Positions 30,549-40,810 are shown, numbered from the stretch's first letter. The stretch: DNA of 64,000 nucleotides from Dendrolimus kikuchii (GCA_019925095.2 CM034389.1:28961728-29025727), one strand, 5' to 3'. A program made the numbers and translations. Notes: generated from the sequence alone by a model not told the origin.

Positions 30549-30939
30549 TGGAAATATAAATTAGAGTTAGCTTCATTGAACATAATTAATCTACGCTTAA
30601 AAAAGTAAGTAAAAACGACCGGAAGGATGTGGCAACTATTATATAAACACAACTAAACAGATTTAGGTAATAAAAGTTGGATGTGGGGAGCGGGTGGAGC
30701 AAGTGCTCGCGTCAGTACTTGACAAAACCACAGCAAAGGCCCGCAAAGAGCAGCGGCAAGTTGCGGTCACTAGTTATTTTTAAGCGAGCTGTTTATGTTC
30801 AAAGTTAGTAAGTACTATGTGTGTTTGGATATTTATAAAAGTCCTCTTGTAGATCCGTTGTCAGCTTAGTTAATGAATAAATATGATTCTTAATTTGTAG
30901 AACTACAGGTGGTAGACAAAATTAAATGGTCTCATTGTC
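30549..30939. other. Unassigned sequence
   Basis: No gene or repeat recognised. Confidence 0.4.
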
Positions 30940-31500
30940 TCCGGTGATTCGAGCATGTGGAAAGAATGCATGATGAAAGAATGACTAAACAGACATACAA
31001 TGCAAAAGTGGATGGATGCAGAAGTCTTGGAAGGCCACGACACACCTTCCATGATCAAATCTATCGTGTACTAGCAGAAGGTGATGTCAGGAGCCTTAAG
31101 AACAGACGAGCGTGCATGACAAGAGCTATGAATGTCAAAGAAGCAAGTGAGGTGTGTAAGAATAAGCCTGATTTTTTTTTTAATGCAGGAGATCAGCAGA
31201 CAGGCAGACGGCCCACTTGATGGAAAGCGGTTTCCATCGCCTATGGACATTTGCAACACCAAAGGTGCTACAAATGCGCTGCTGCTCTCTTAAGGGAGAC
31301 TGGAACCTGGTTACTAATGCCGGGACACAGTCGGGCAAATGCCCTACCACCTGGCTGTAGGTTGTTAAGTCGCCTCTTACGACAGGCCGCCCCAACGCAG
31401 GAAATTGTATTCTTTCTCCGTTCCTTCACGGATAGAATGGCGCTCTGTTGTTCGTGCCTACCCCGCAAGGGAACTGGCGTGAAGCTATGTATTTATGTAC
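30940..31500 (+). mobile_element. LINE-A tail copy split by Rep-B
   Basis: The frame runs from GHVERM-equivalent ATTCGAGCATGTGG to AATAAGCCTG (31170) and resumes at AATGGCGCTCTG (31436), ending in a TATG-like tail. Confidence 0.85.
31171..31434 (-). mobile_element. Rep-B copy nested in LINE-A
   Basis: From the T run to TTCCTTCACGGATAG. An internal ~50 bp deletion joins CCGGGACAC to AGTCGGGCAAATG. This shows Rep-B moved after LINE-A. Confidence 0.85.
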
Positions 31501-31818
31501 GTATGTCTCATTGTATTTGATCTATTATCATACAAATGTTTTAGTTACACGACAATCTATAAAAATCATAATAATACTGAATTTATAAGCACTAGGACAA
31601 AGTTCAGAGCAGCATCTGTCAGAAAAACTTCGTTTGCGTTTTCATGGCATTATCATCATAACGCCATTTTTATGGCTCTGAAGAGATTGCTATGATATTG
31701 GACGTGATGTGAAGCTCCTAAATAAATATAACTTCGATCTTAAAACTGGCTTTTATTTTCACTCTAGTAAGTATCTGTCAGTAGTACGAAAAAAAGTCTC
31801 TCTCTTAACTGAATTCAA
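31501..31818. other. Unassigned sequence left of the Jockey element
   Basis: Contains a short Repeat K echo (AAAACTTCGTTTGCGTTTTC, about 31625). The possible target duplication CTGAATTCAA is at 31809-31818. Confidence 0.4.
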
Positions 31819-31922
31819 AACCCGTGTCATTTTGGTCGATCTGTGTTTTTTCTGTGACAGTGCAGTGAAAAGTGCATCATCAGGTGGTTTTTCCACCAAA
31901 TCGTTCGTCCCCCTCAGGGACA

Positions 31923-33746
31923 ATGGACGGCGTGGAGGCCTCTCCGTCGCTGTTAGAGGGTTTGCTGTCGTTTTTACGACAGCAATTCCCTCAAGCACTC
32001 GACCAATTTTTGAGGACTCCGGAGTCCCAATCAATGGCGTCCGTTGTTATCTCGGAACTTAATTCCGAGAAACCTGTGTCCCGCGAGTCACACGTGCAAA
32101 GGGCCCCCGCGCAGGCCCCCCTCCCCGCGCCCGCATCTGCCGCGACCATCGCACCCCCCGCGACCCCCGCAGCCGCACATGCCGCAGACCACCTGCGCTC
32201 TACCGCAGCGCCCGCGCCCCCCGCGTCCGTACCCGCCGTGTTACCGGTGCGCCCGCCGCCCGCACCCCCGCTCAACGACGCCCACCGTGTGGCACCAAAG
32301 TCGCGCGCCTCGTTTTCTCGCGGTCCCACACCGGGAAAACCGCGTTCGAGCTCCGCGAGTTCGACGACATCGCGTTCGCGTTCGCCCATCCATCGCGTAA
32401 TCGATTCTCGTCGAGAAATCGACTTAACCACTGAAGGTTCGCAATACCTCAGGGTTGCCCCTCTTACACCAGCCGATGAAATTACCCCCATGGATGTCGC
32501 GCCTCCCGCGAATATCCCCTTAGACCGCGAAGACGATGACGGTTTCATAACCGTCAATCGTAGTAAAAAACGTAAGACCCAGAGGGAGGTCCCCCCCAAC
32601 CCCGCCCCCACTGCGGGCACAAAACCGACAATGGCACCTTCCAGCCGCCCTGGGCCACCTTCACAGCGCCCGCCGCCACCCCTGATCATCCGCGAGAAAG
32701 CTCATTGGCTTCAACTCGCTAAGGAACTGCCAGGTAAGGCAATCTCCATAAAAGAGGCCCGTGATACCCAACACGGCATCAAAGTTATGGTCACATCTTC
32801 AAGTGACCACCGCGCCCTAACTACTCTATTATGTGACCGTAAAATCGGTTACTACACTTACGCCCTGCCAGAAGAAAAACGCCTTCGGGCTGTAATTCGC
32901 GGACTTCCTCAGGAAATTGAAAGTTCCTACATTCTAGAGGACCTTAAGTCCCAAGCCCTACCAGTGCACGAAGTGCACCGTATGCACAGAGGCGACGCCA
33001 CAAAGTCGCCTCTAAACCTAGTATTGGTTGTCCTCGACCTCTCCCCAGAGGGGAAAAAGATCTTCGAACTTGAGAAGGTCTGTGGCCTCTCTGGCCTTCG
33101 TGTGGAACGTCCACACGAAAAACATACACTACGGCAGTGTCATCGCTGCCAACTTTATGGGCACTCTGCCCTTCATTGTCAATCCCGTCCCAGGTGCGTC
33201 AAGTGCCTGGGCGACCACGGGACCTCGGAGTGCACTCGCACCCGGGACTCCCCGGAGCCACCCAGCTGCATCCTCTGCGGCCAAGCGGGTCACCCTGCTA
33301 ACTACAGAGGCTGCCCTGCCGCCCCCCGACCCAAACGTAAGGTCGGAAAGGGCAATGCCCAAAAAGGCACTAGAAAAGTGCCGAACAAACCCGCATTCGT
33401 GGCGGCCCCCCCTCCAGTGGTAAACCACTGGACGGGTCTTCCCACGACGGAAGCGTTTCCTCCGCTGAGGACGCGTGCCCCAGTTATGGCCGGCCTACCC
33501 TCGGCCACCCTCTCCCCCGCCCCCATTTCTAAGGCACCTTCTGGGCCATCGGCCCACCACTCTATAGCGGAGGACTTAGCTTTGGCGACTAAATTCGCCA
33601 AGAACTTGCCCTTCGACCTGGAAGAGGTCCAACTCTTGGCTCGGAAACTGAGACAAGTTTCAGAGTCAACTCAACCCTCCCTCCGGGATCAACTCGTGAT
33701 CGAAATGGATCACGCGTACCTCCTCCAAATACTTAGATCGTTGTAA
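31923..33746 (+). CDS. Jockey ORF1, nucleic-acid-binding Gag-like protein
   Basis: ORF1 of Jockey elements makes an RNA-binding protein that forms the ribonucleoprotein with the element transcript. The ATG at 31923 (context GGGACAATGG) gives 607 residues; an in-frame ATG at 31872 exists but lies in sequence more typical of the 5' UTR. Residues 60-260 are alanine/proline-rich and probably disordered, with an SR-like patch at 141-157. Residues about 320-400 match the PRE_C2HC region (LRAVIRGLP). Three zinc knuckles follow: C406-C409-H414-C419 (CHRCQLYGHSALHC), C425-C428-H432-C437, and C449-C452-H457-C464. This order is diagnostic of Jockey-like ORF1. No stop or frameshift is present. Large open frames on the opposite strand are composition shadows. 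Confidence 0.9.
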   Translation: MDGVEASPSLLEGLLSFLRQQFPQALDQFLRTPESQSMASVVISELNSEKPVSRESHVQRAPAQAPLPAPASAATIAPPATPAAAHAADHLRSTAAPAPPASVPAVLPVRPPPAPPLNDAHRVAPKSRASFSRGPTPGKPRSSSASSTTSRSRSPIHRVIDSRREIDLTTEGSQYLRVAPLTPADEITPMDVAPPANIPLDREDDDGFITVNRSKKRKTQREVPPNPAPTAGTKPTMAPSSRPGPPSQRPPPPLIIREKAHWLQLAKELPGKAISIKEARDTQHGIKVMVTSSSDHRALTTLLCDRKIGYYTYALPEEKRLRAVIRGLPQEIESSYILEDLKSQALPVHEVHRMHRGDATKSPLNLVLVVLDLSPEGKKIFELEKVCGLSGLRVERPHEKHTLRQCHRCQLYGHSALHCQSRPRCVKCLGDHGTSECTRTRDSPEPPSCILCGQAGHPANYRGCPAAPRPKRKVGKGNAQKGTRKVPNKPAFVAAPPPVVNHWTGLPTTEAFPPLRTRAPVMAGLPSATLSPAPISKAPSGPSAHHSIAEDLALATKFAKNLPFDLEEVQLLARKLRQVSESTQPSLRDQLVIEMDHAYLLQILRSL

Positions 33747-33784
33747 CTAAACAACCTAGTACAAATTCTTGTTACCGGTAACAA

Positions 33785-36631
33785 ATGGCGCATGTAGGTA
33801 GAAATAAACCACGCTCATTGACTCTGGCGACTTATAACGCCAACGGCCTTCGAAACCAGCGCGACTTGGTCCATGACTTCCTGGTTACCAATCAAGTAGA
33901 TATACTACTAGTACAGGAGACCTTCCTGAAACCGAGTAATAGAGATCCAAAGATCTCTAACTATCGGGTCACTAGACATGACAGGGTAGGCCGTGGTGGC
34001 GGCACCCTGATCTATTTCAGGAGATCCCTACACTGCATGCCTGTAGTCACCCCTCCACTAGAAGGTATGGAGGTATCCGCCTGCAGACTAGCAATGACTG
34101 GCCACCAACCTCTAGTCATAGTCTCAGCATACCTCGCATGCCAAAAAACCCTTATTAAAAAAGACCTAGAAGCCCTATTCAACCTAGGCCCGGCTGTTAT
34201 AATAGCCGGAGATCTGAATTGCAAACACGAGCAGTGGAATTGCAATACCACTAACACCAATGGCAGAGCCCTAATAAATATATCAGACAATCTTTTGTTT
34301 GATATACTAACGCCCATGACCCCCACAAGATATCCCCCCAACCGCGACTGGGGGACCCCAAACACTCTCGACCTAGCATTACTGAGGGGCGTAACTCTTC
34401 AGTTCCATTCGATCGAAACGATGGACGATATAGACTCGGACCATCGTCCGGTTATCCTTAGATTAGGACCACAGACAGACCAGACATCTGAAACTAGGAC
34501 CTCTGTGGACTGGTTGAGACTTGGGGACCTCCTCAAGGCAACCAGCTCACAAGACCTGGACCGCATCCCAGATCACATCGGGTCCCGCCAAGACACGGAG
34601 AGGGCGATCGAAGCCCTCACCAGCCACCTTCAATCCGCAGTGCGGAACTCGTCCAGGCAGGTGCCAGTGGAGGATGACCGCCACTTATGCCTGCCGGACG
34701 AGGTGAGGGTACTGCTGAGGGAAAAGAGAGCCGCCTCCAGAGCTCATGACAGATATCCCACCGAGGATAACAGAATCCGACTCCGCGAACTAGAGCGCGA
34801 GGTCAAACTACGTATCCGGGAAGTCAGGGAACAACGTTGGGACAGAACGTTGAGGGATATCGAACCAACTCACCAGGCGTACTGGAAGCTGGCTAGAGCT
34901 CTCAAATCAGACACCCTTACTGTCATACCCGCGCTAGAAAGAGCCGACAACACCGAGGCGTTCGATGACGAGGAGAAAGCCGAGTGCCTTGCTCAGAGTC
35001 TAGAGCTTCAATGCTCCCCCACTACGCAAAACGTCGACCAGTCACACCTGACGGAGGTGGACTCCGAGGTCGAACGTAGATCCTCCTTACCAGCGGAAAC
35101 CACACTCGACCCGGTCACAGTCGAAGAAGTGCAAGATCTGATCAAGTCTCTCAAACCGCGAAAGGCCCCAGGGACCGATGGCATCAACAATCGCGTTTTA
35201 AAACTCCTACCCGCCCATCTAATTATAATCCTGGTGAGCATCTTTAATGCCGCCATAACAAACTGCTCCTTCCCCGCGATCTGGAAGGAGGCAGATGTCA
35301 TTGGTATTCACAAGCCGGGAAAACCGGCTAATAAACCGTCCAGCTACCGTCCAATCAGCCTACTAAGCGCACTCAGCAAGCTTTACGAGAGAGTCATCCT
35401 CTCACGACTTAGAGATTTTGCCTTCAGCAAACATCTATTACCTGATGAGCAATTTGGCTTCCGTGCTAGACACTCATGTGTGCAACAGGTGCACCGCATC
35501 ACGGAGCACATACTATCTCACTTTGCCCATCGCCCCCGCCCTATAGGAACAGCCGCACTGTTCCTAGACGTAGCAAAAGCCTTCGACAAGGTCTGGCACA
35601 ACGGCTTGATTTACAAGTTGTACCAGTTCGGTGTGCCAGACAGACTCGTGCTCATCTTGCGAGACTTCCTCTTAGGCCGAAGCTTCCGTTTTCGAGTGGA
35701 GGGAACGCGCTCGTCCCCTCACCCACTCACAGCCGGTGTACCACAGGGCTCGGCCCTGTCCCCACTACTTTTCACGCTGTACACCAGCGACATCCCAAAA
35801 ACTCCAGATGTGGAGTTAGCCCTCTTCGCGGATGACACCGCACTCTATACATCAGATCGCAACCGACAAATGGCTTGCGTCCGGCTGCAGGCAGCTGTCA
35901 CAGAGCTAGGCGAATGGTTTCGCAAATGGAGGATAGAGGTAAACCCGGAGAAAAGCGCAGCAATGTTCTTTTCCCCGGGCACGCTTCGCTCCCCCAAACG
36001 CGCTTGCCTTCGCCTAAAAACCATTTCGCTCTACGAACAACAAATTCCCTGGGAAAAGTACACCAAATACCTGGGTGTCACCCTAGATCGGAACTTGCGC
36101 TTCAACGAGCATATCACTATAATCCGAAATAGAGCGCGATTTGTGATGGGTCGTTTAGCACCCATGATAGACAAACGAAGCAAAATGTCCCTCAGACACA
36201 AGCTTACTTTGTATAAAACATGCATCCGCCCGATCATGACATACGCGAGTGTGGTATTCGGCCATGCCAAGCCTGCCCTTTTAGATAAATTGCAAATCGT
36301 GCAAAACAAATTCATGCGCAGAGCCGTCGGTGCTCCCCTCTATATGCGTAACGTCGACCTCCACCGCGATCTGGAGCTTCCCTCCATCAAAAACTACATT
36401 ACGTCGCTCTCGCGTAAGTATTTCGATCTCGCGCCGCACCATCGAAATCCACTCGTCGTGTCCCCTCAAACCACCGATCCCGGCCCGCCGGAATCCTTCC
36501 CCTCGGGCTTTATATTACCCGTCGCCCGCTCTCAATTAGTGCTTTGTCGCGTTGTTTTGGCCGTTGCAATTCACCAACAAATACGTCACCACCATGTCAA
36601 CGCGTACGAAGTTTCGTTATATGAAAAATAA
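33785..36631 (+). CDS. Jockey ORF2, APE-type endonuclease and reverse transcriptase
   Basis: ORF2 supplies target-primed reverse transcription: it nicks the target DNA and copies the element RNA from the nick. The 948-residue frame starts 38 bp after ORF1. The endonuclease (about 12-225) shows YNANGL (N18), QETFLKP (E45), GDLN (D143, N145) and SDH (218-220). The reverse transcriptase (about 450-730) shows APGTDGI, YRPISLL (521-527), FLDVAKAFD (D595), GVPQGSALSP (651-660) and the catalytic FADD (681-684). A thumb/C-terminal region follows (KYLGVTLDRNL about 761-771, TYASVVFG about 819-826). No RNase H is seen, as usual for Jockey. All catalytic residues checked are present, so the copy may be functional. 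The last ~40 residues (histidine-rich) look atypical. Confidence 0.92.
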   Translation: MAHVGRNKPRSLTLATYNANGLRNQRDLVHDFLVTNQVDILLVQETFLKPSNRDPKISNYRVTRHDRVGRGGGTLIYFRRSLHCMPVVTPPLEGMEVSACRLAMTGHQPLVIVSAYLACQKTLIKKDLEALFNLGPAVIIAGDLNCKHEQWNCNTTNTNGRALINISDNLLFDILTPMTPTRYPPNRDWGTPNTLDLALLRGVTLQFHSIETMDDIDSDHRPVILRLGPQTDQTSETRTSVDWLRLGDLLKATSSQDLDRIPDHIGSRQDTERAIEALTSHLQSAVRNSSRQVPVEDDRHLCLPDEVRVLLREKRAASRAHDRYPTEDNRIRLRELEREVKLRIREVREQRWDRTLRDIEPTHQAYWKLARALKSDTLTVIPALERADNTEAFDDEEKAECLAQSLELQCSPTTQNVDQSHLTEVDSEVERRSSLPAETTLDPVTVEEVQDLIKSLKPRKAPGTDGINNRVLKLLPAHLIIILVSIFNAAITNCSFPAIWKEADVIGIHKPGKPANKPSSYRPISLLSALSKLYERVILSRLRDFAFSKHLLPDEQFGFRARHSCVQQVHRITEHILSHFAHRPRPIGTAALFLDVAKAFDKVWHNGLIYKLYQFGVPDRLVLILRDFLLGRSFRFRVEGTRSSPHPLTAGVPQGSALSPLLFTLYTSDIPKTPDVELALFADDTALYTSDRNRQMACVRLQAAVTELGEWFRKWRIEVNPEKSAAMFFSPGTLRSPKRACLRLKTISLYEQQIPWEKYTKYLGVTLDRNLRFNEHITIIRNRARFVMGRLAPMIDKRSKMSLRHKLTLYKTCIRPIMTYASVVFGHAKPALLDKLQIVQNKFMRRAVGAPLYMRNVDLHRDLELPSIKNYITSLSRKYFDLAPHHRNPLVVSPQTTDPGPPESFPSGFILPVARSQLVLCRVVLAVAIHQQIRHHHVNAYEVSLYEK

Positions 36632-36905
36632 ACGCCTACGTGAAAGACTCGCGAAAGACAATTTCCGTCATCCTAAATCCAATTTCCTAGGAATCATAAT
36701 CATTTTCGTGGACAATACTCATTGAAATAAAGGAATGTATTTAGTTATCCCTCTTAGGAGCTTTGTCTCACGATCTTTTGAGGGCCCCCCCATCTCAGAT
36801 TATGTGCTATTGTCCACGTTTATATTTTTAGATATAAAATATCTATATCTATAAAATATCTATATATATAAAATATCTATATAGATATAAAAATTTATTC
36901 TTGCT
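36632..36905 (+). other. Jockey 3' untranslated region and ATATCT-rich end
   Basis: Includes AATAAAGG near 36727 and a short tandem AAAATATCTATAT array at 36825-36893 with inverse AGATAT/ATATCT units. No coding frame. Confidence 0.5.
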
Positions 36906-37119
36906 CTGGATTCAATTTATCTTTAGATGAAATATAATTGGATTTAGTATAAGTGTTTGTATAGTTATATGTTTTTCTTTACTTTGAGTACAGCAGACAG
37001 ATTGATGGCCTAAGGCCCGGTTCACACGGCACGCTTTCTTTGTATTCGTTTTCTAACGTACGATCACCCGGGTGTTCATACGGTAGATTTTCATTCGTGT
37101 AAAAAGCGAATAGCTGCAG

Positions 37120-37700
37120 TCTTATAGGCAGGCACAACTTCGAGGGGGAAACCTATAGGAGGATTCAGTTGAGCTGGGCAGCATTCGGTAAGCTTCGTCA
37201 AGTCTTCTAGTCGACCATTCCGCAATACTTGAAGACAAAAGTCTTAGAGCAGTGCGTCCTCCCCGTCCTGACTTACTGGGCCGAGACCCACGGACATTGG
37301 CGGCAGGATTAGTCCACAAGTTCCAAGTCGCTTAACGGGCTATGGAGTGAGCTATATTGGGTGTTTCTCTTATGGATAAAATTAGAAATGAGGATATTCG
37401 TAAGAGAACCAAGGTAACCGACATAACTCGCAAAATTAGCAAGTTGAAGTGGCAGTGAGCCGGTCACGTCTGCCGCAGGACCGATGGCCGATGGAGCAGA
37501 CGAGTCCTGGAGTGGAGACCGCGTCTCGGTAAACGTAGTGTCGGACGCCCTCCAGCCCGATGGACCCACGACCCGTGCAAGGTCGCCGGTAGGCGCTGGA
37601 TGAGGAAATCGGAGGACAGGGATGAGTGGCGCCGTCTTGGGGAGGCCTACGTCCAGCAGTGGACTGCAAATAGCTGACGACGACGAATATAATATAATAA
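37120..37700 (+). pseudogene. LINE-H reverse transcriptase C-terminal part, decayed
   Basis: The plus strand gives RRIQLSWAAFGKLRQVF (stop) then LKTKVLEQCVLPVLTYWAET, LMDKIRNEDIRKRTKVTDIT, KISKLKWQ (stop) AGHVCRRTDGRWSRRVLEWR, LGKRSVGRPPARWTHD and GEAYVQQWT. This is the thumb and C-terminus of a non-LTR reverse transcriptase with at least two stops. The minus-strand open frames are antisense. Confidence 0.8.
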
Positions 37701-38070
37701 TAAATATATGGAAGAGCGCGATCTTTAATAGAAGCAAATTTTGCATAAATTTTGTGTTTAAAAAAAAACGTGTGCGTCACGGGACGGCCGACAGAGGTGA
37801 TACCTTAAACTAATATAAGTTGAACTATTTAATATTGAAATTGTTTAACTTGAGAAAAGCTTAGGTTATTACTTAATTTCTATGTATATTAATATGATAA
37901 TGTAAGGTTATTTATTAATGAAATATTTTATTGATTATAATAGTACATTATGGTACTAGTGTGTAACATTGGTGATTACCGCCGAGGCGCCATTGAGACT
38001 CGAGCCGTAGGCGAGGGTCTTAAGAGAGCCGAGGACGGTAATCATCAATACACACGTGTATCATACGACG
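37701..38070. other. Unassigned sequence
   Basis: Contains GAGCCGTAGGCGAGGGTCTT (37999-38018) between ATTACCG and CGGTAAT words, a repeat-like inverse pair (37976-38043). No gene. Confidence 0.35.
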
Positions 38071-38441
38071 TTTTTCAACACACTTGTGAATAAAATAACA
38101 ACAAAAACTCATTTTATTTAGTAGATAAAAAAAAGTTATATATGAGTGAAAGTTTTATTTATTAAACACGTACGAGTTAAAATTATCTATTTAAATAAGA
38201 AGTTGCATGAAATGAGCAAGCAATAGGAACATTAATTTATTTGTTCTATAGAACACGATCTTTTTTTTTTGAATAAAAACTTTTTTAAGAACAAAGCAAC
38301 TCAACCAATAAAATTAAAAAAAAAAATCTATAACTCACTAGTGAGTTATAATGTATTTTACTCACAGTTTGATAATGGGTGTCATTCTGTGCCTAATTGC
38401 GGTGACCATAGAGCCACTTTATGAGCAAGTGTGTTGAAAAA
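38071..38441. mobile_element. TIR element, 371 bp, 16 bp perfect terminal inverted repeats
   Basis: Ends TTTTTCAACACACTTG (38071-38086) and its exact inverse (38426-38441). It contains a 22 bp perfect palindrome at 38329-38350 centred on CTAG. No transposase. Target duplication not evident. Confidence 0.6.
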
Positions 38442-38538
38442 TATATTTTATTCTTAGTTAGAATTCTTGAATATGTGCATTAGAAGAAATGCGGCTAGCG
38501 CTGTGGGTTAGAGTGAGAGAGGAGGAGCCTGCCTACCG

Positions 38539-38937
38539 CTGCTATATGCGTGAAAGAAAGGGAAGCTAGACAGACTGGTGCCGTAACGCGTTACGTAACG
38601 AAGCGGTTTACCCTCCCATAAGAAGTTATCACTTCAATACCACTGCCGTATGCGTGAAAGAAAGGGAAGCTAGACAGATTGATGCCGTAACGCGTTACGT
38701 AACGAAGCGGTTTACCCTCCCATAAGAAGTTATCACTTCAATACCGTTTCCGAATGCGTGAGAGAAATGGAAGCCAGACTGGCGCCGTAACGCGTTACGT
38801 AACGAAGCGGTTTACCCTCCCATAAGAAGTTATCACTTCAATACCGCTGCCGTATGCGTGAGAGAAAGGGAAGCCAGACTGGCGCCGTAACGCGTTACGT
38901 AACGAAACGGTTTACCCACCCATAAGAAGTTATCACA
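38539..38937 (+). repeat. Minisatellite, four ~100-104 bp units
   Basis: Units begin GCCGTAACGCGTTACGTAAC at 38580, 38684, 38784 and 38884 (periods 104, 100, 100) and include GAAGCGGTTTACCCTCCC and CATAAGAAGTTATCAC. A partial unit precedes the first. Units 3 and 4 share the same 4-base loss (AGCTAGACAGA to AGCCAGA). Confidence 0.85.
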
Positions 38938-38983
38938 GCAAAAAATCATTTTTCACAAGTGCTGCCATTGGGTTGCCGATCTC

Positions 38984-39068
38984 GCTCCGGGACTGGAACA
39001 TGGCCACTATGGCCGGAACACAACTCAAGGTTTTTATGGCTGCATACTCTAGACCAGGAGTAGTCATA
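38984..39068 (-). mobile_element. Rep-B internal fragment
   Basis: GGCCGGAACACAACTCAAGG and GCATACTCTAGACCAGGAG identify the centre of Rep-B; both ends are missing. Confidence 0.65.
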
Positions 39069-39289
39069 CAGAATTTATTTTAATTAATCGAGTTGGCAGT
39101 TCATTAAAAACTTAACATTAAAAGAGAGACCCCAACTTGCAAGTTTAATTACGGATATACAATTTCCGTCAGTTAAGGAAAACTCACACTCTTCAATACT
39201 TATTATAGTACTGTATGTTATGGAGTTTTTTAACAGAGAATATCGTTTGTATCATATATTTATCTATATAATATATAACATTTCTGCAT

Positions 39290-39308
39290 ATATACACACA
39301 CACACGCA

Positions 39309-39374
<66 letters not shown>

Positions 39375-39395
39375 TATATATATACATATACACAC

Positions 39396-39440
<45 letters not shown>
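39290..39440. repeat. AT/AC microsatellite
   Basis: Nearly pure TA repeats interrupted by CACACA and TACATA units. Tyr/Ile-rich open frames on both strands are artefacts of it. Confidence 0.95.
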
Positions 39441-39448
<8 letters not shown>

Positions 39449-39524
39449 ATTTATGTATTTATTACTAAAATGTAAGTAGTTCGTACTATATGTTACGTAT
39501 ACCACCATCGCCATTATCATCTCA

Positions 39525-39600
39525 ATTCATTTCTGGGGTTGTCTGGAAGAGATCGCTTTTTAGCGATAAGACCGCCCTTTGTACATAACTAGATATAATT
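39525..39600 (+). repeat. LINE-like tail motif with ATCGCT hairpin
   Basis: GTTGTCTGGAAGAGATCGC and TTAGCGATAAGACCGCC form the hairpin ATCGCT-TTTT-AGCGAT (39552-39567). The phrase is familiar from lepidopteran LINE 3' ends, though only the tail is present. Confidence 0.5.
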
Positions 39601-40197
39601 TTAGTCTTTAAGTTCATGTTTGTATTTGTGTATATTAAGTTTTGTATATCTATCTATGTTTTATATATTATTCAGGTTAAAACTTAAACCAAATTAAAAT
39701 TTAATTTTCATGAAACATGATTTATGCAATATTTTTTTTTTATGCCATGCTTGTAAGGAATTTGTGGAGACATATTGCAGCATAACATTTTAGCATGTCA
39801 TGTCATTATTATAACTATAACATTATTTTTCTTTCCTTTTATTGTCTTGGTCTTATTGAGTATGCATTGTTTGCTACAACTCCATTAATTCTTCAAAAAG
39901 TAATTCTGTAACATACTTCTGTACAAAACTTATAAAAGAAAAAGAACTTGAGATATAAATAGAATATGAAATATAAAGAAGCACAATATTTAGCTAGACG
40001 TGTTGCTGGGGAGTTTCTTGCCGCATCTTCTCCTTTACAGCATCAACACGTTGCGTAGCGGTGTACATAGAATAGGAAGTAAAAATTAAATTTTAACTTA
40101 CATGTATGACCTTCCAAAAGTGTTCTCCAGTGGAACTTATTTTGAATAAAAACTTTTGAATTTATATAATTGTCAATTGAGCGTGCAAATGTATCTA
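39601..40197. other. Unassigned AT-rich sequence
   Basis: No gene or further repeat recognised; may include more of the LINE-like 3' end. Confidence 0.35.
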
Positions 40198-40207
40198 CAT
40201 ATTATAC

Positions 40208-40588
40208 ATACATACATACATACGTACATAACTTCACGCCAGTTCCCTTGCGGGGTAGGCACGAACAACAGAGTGCCATTTAGGCTTATTCTTACACACC
40301 TCACTTGCCTCTTTGACATTCATAACTCTTGTCATGCAAGCTCGTCTGTTCTTAAGGCTCCTGACATCACCTTCTGCTAGTACACGATCAATTTGATCAT
40401 GGAAGGTGTGTCGTGGCCTTCCACGACTTCTGCATCCACCCACTTTTGCATTGTATATCAGTTTAGTCATTCTTTCCATATGCCCGAACCACCGGAGCAT
40501 TCCTTTCCTTACCTTCACCCCGACACTCTCTTTCAGAGCAACTCTCTTTCTTACTTCGGTATTACGAACGCGGTCCGCGAGCGTCACT
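40208..40588 (-). mobile_element. LINE-A copy, 381 bp, with target duplication
   Basis: Open over 117 codons on the minus strand (from LADRVRNTEVRKR to ARELA). Flanked by CATATTATAC at 40198-40207 and 40589-40598. Confidence 0.9.
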
Positions 40589-40705
40589 CATATTATACAA
40601 ATCATAGAAAATGCTTACAATAATGTTTATTAATTTTAGACACGCCGATGACATTTTGGATGTCTTGGAGGAAAACAGAAAATAGAATAGAGACATTGAG
40701 AGATG

Positions 40706-40810
40706 TCAAAGAAGCAAGTGAGGTGTGTAAGAATGGGCCTAAATGGCGCTCTGTTGTTCGTGCCTACCCCGCAAGGGAACTGGCGTGAAGTTATGTATGT
40801 ATGTATGTAT
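40706..40810 (+). mobile_element. LINE-A tail copy, 105 bp
   Basis: Only TCAAAGAAGCAAGTGAGG to the TATG tail. Flanked by ATTGAGAGATG at 40695-40705 and 40811-40821. Confidence 0.9.

Larger units (their letters stand above)
31819..36905 (+). mobile_element. Full-length Jockey-clade non-LTR retrotransposon (~5.1 kb)
   Basis: Two uninterrupted ORFs (gag-like ORF1 and endonuclease/reverse transcriptase ORF2) are separated by 38 bp and flanked by ~100 bp of 5' and ~270 bp of 3' untranslated sequence. Outer limits are inferred from a possible direct repeat, CTGAATTCAA (31809-31818) and CTGGATTCAA (36906-36915). The element is clearly more GC-rich than its surroundings. The 3' end is an ATATCTATA-rich tract (36825-36893) rather than a pure poly(A). 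All other LINEs in the window are fragments. Confidence 0.7.

Noticed and set aside
30370..30564. 64-codon open frame
   Set aside because: Lies inside the doubled Helitron-like element and is not conserved in the 16.4 kb copy.
31991..32689. 232-codon glycine/arginine-rich minus-strand open frame
   Set aside because: Compositional shadow of the proline/alanine-rich Jockey ORF1 coding strand.
39193..39468. Tyr/Ile-rich open frames on both strands
   Set aside because: Translation of a TA/CA microsatellite.
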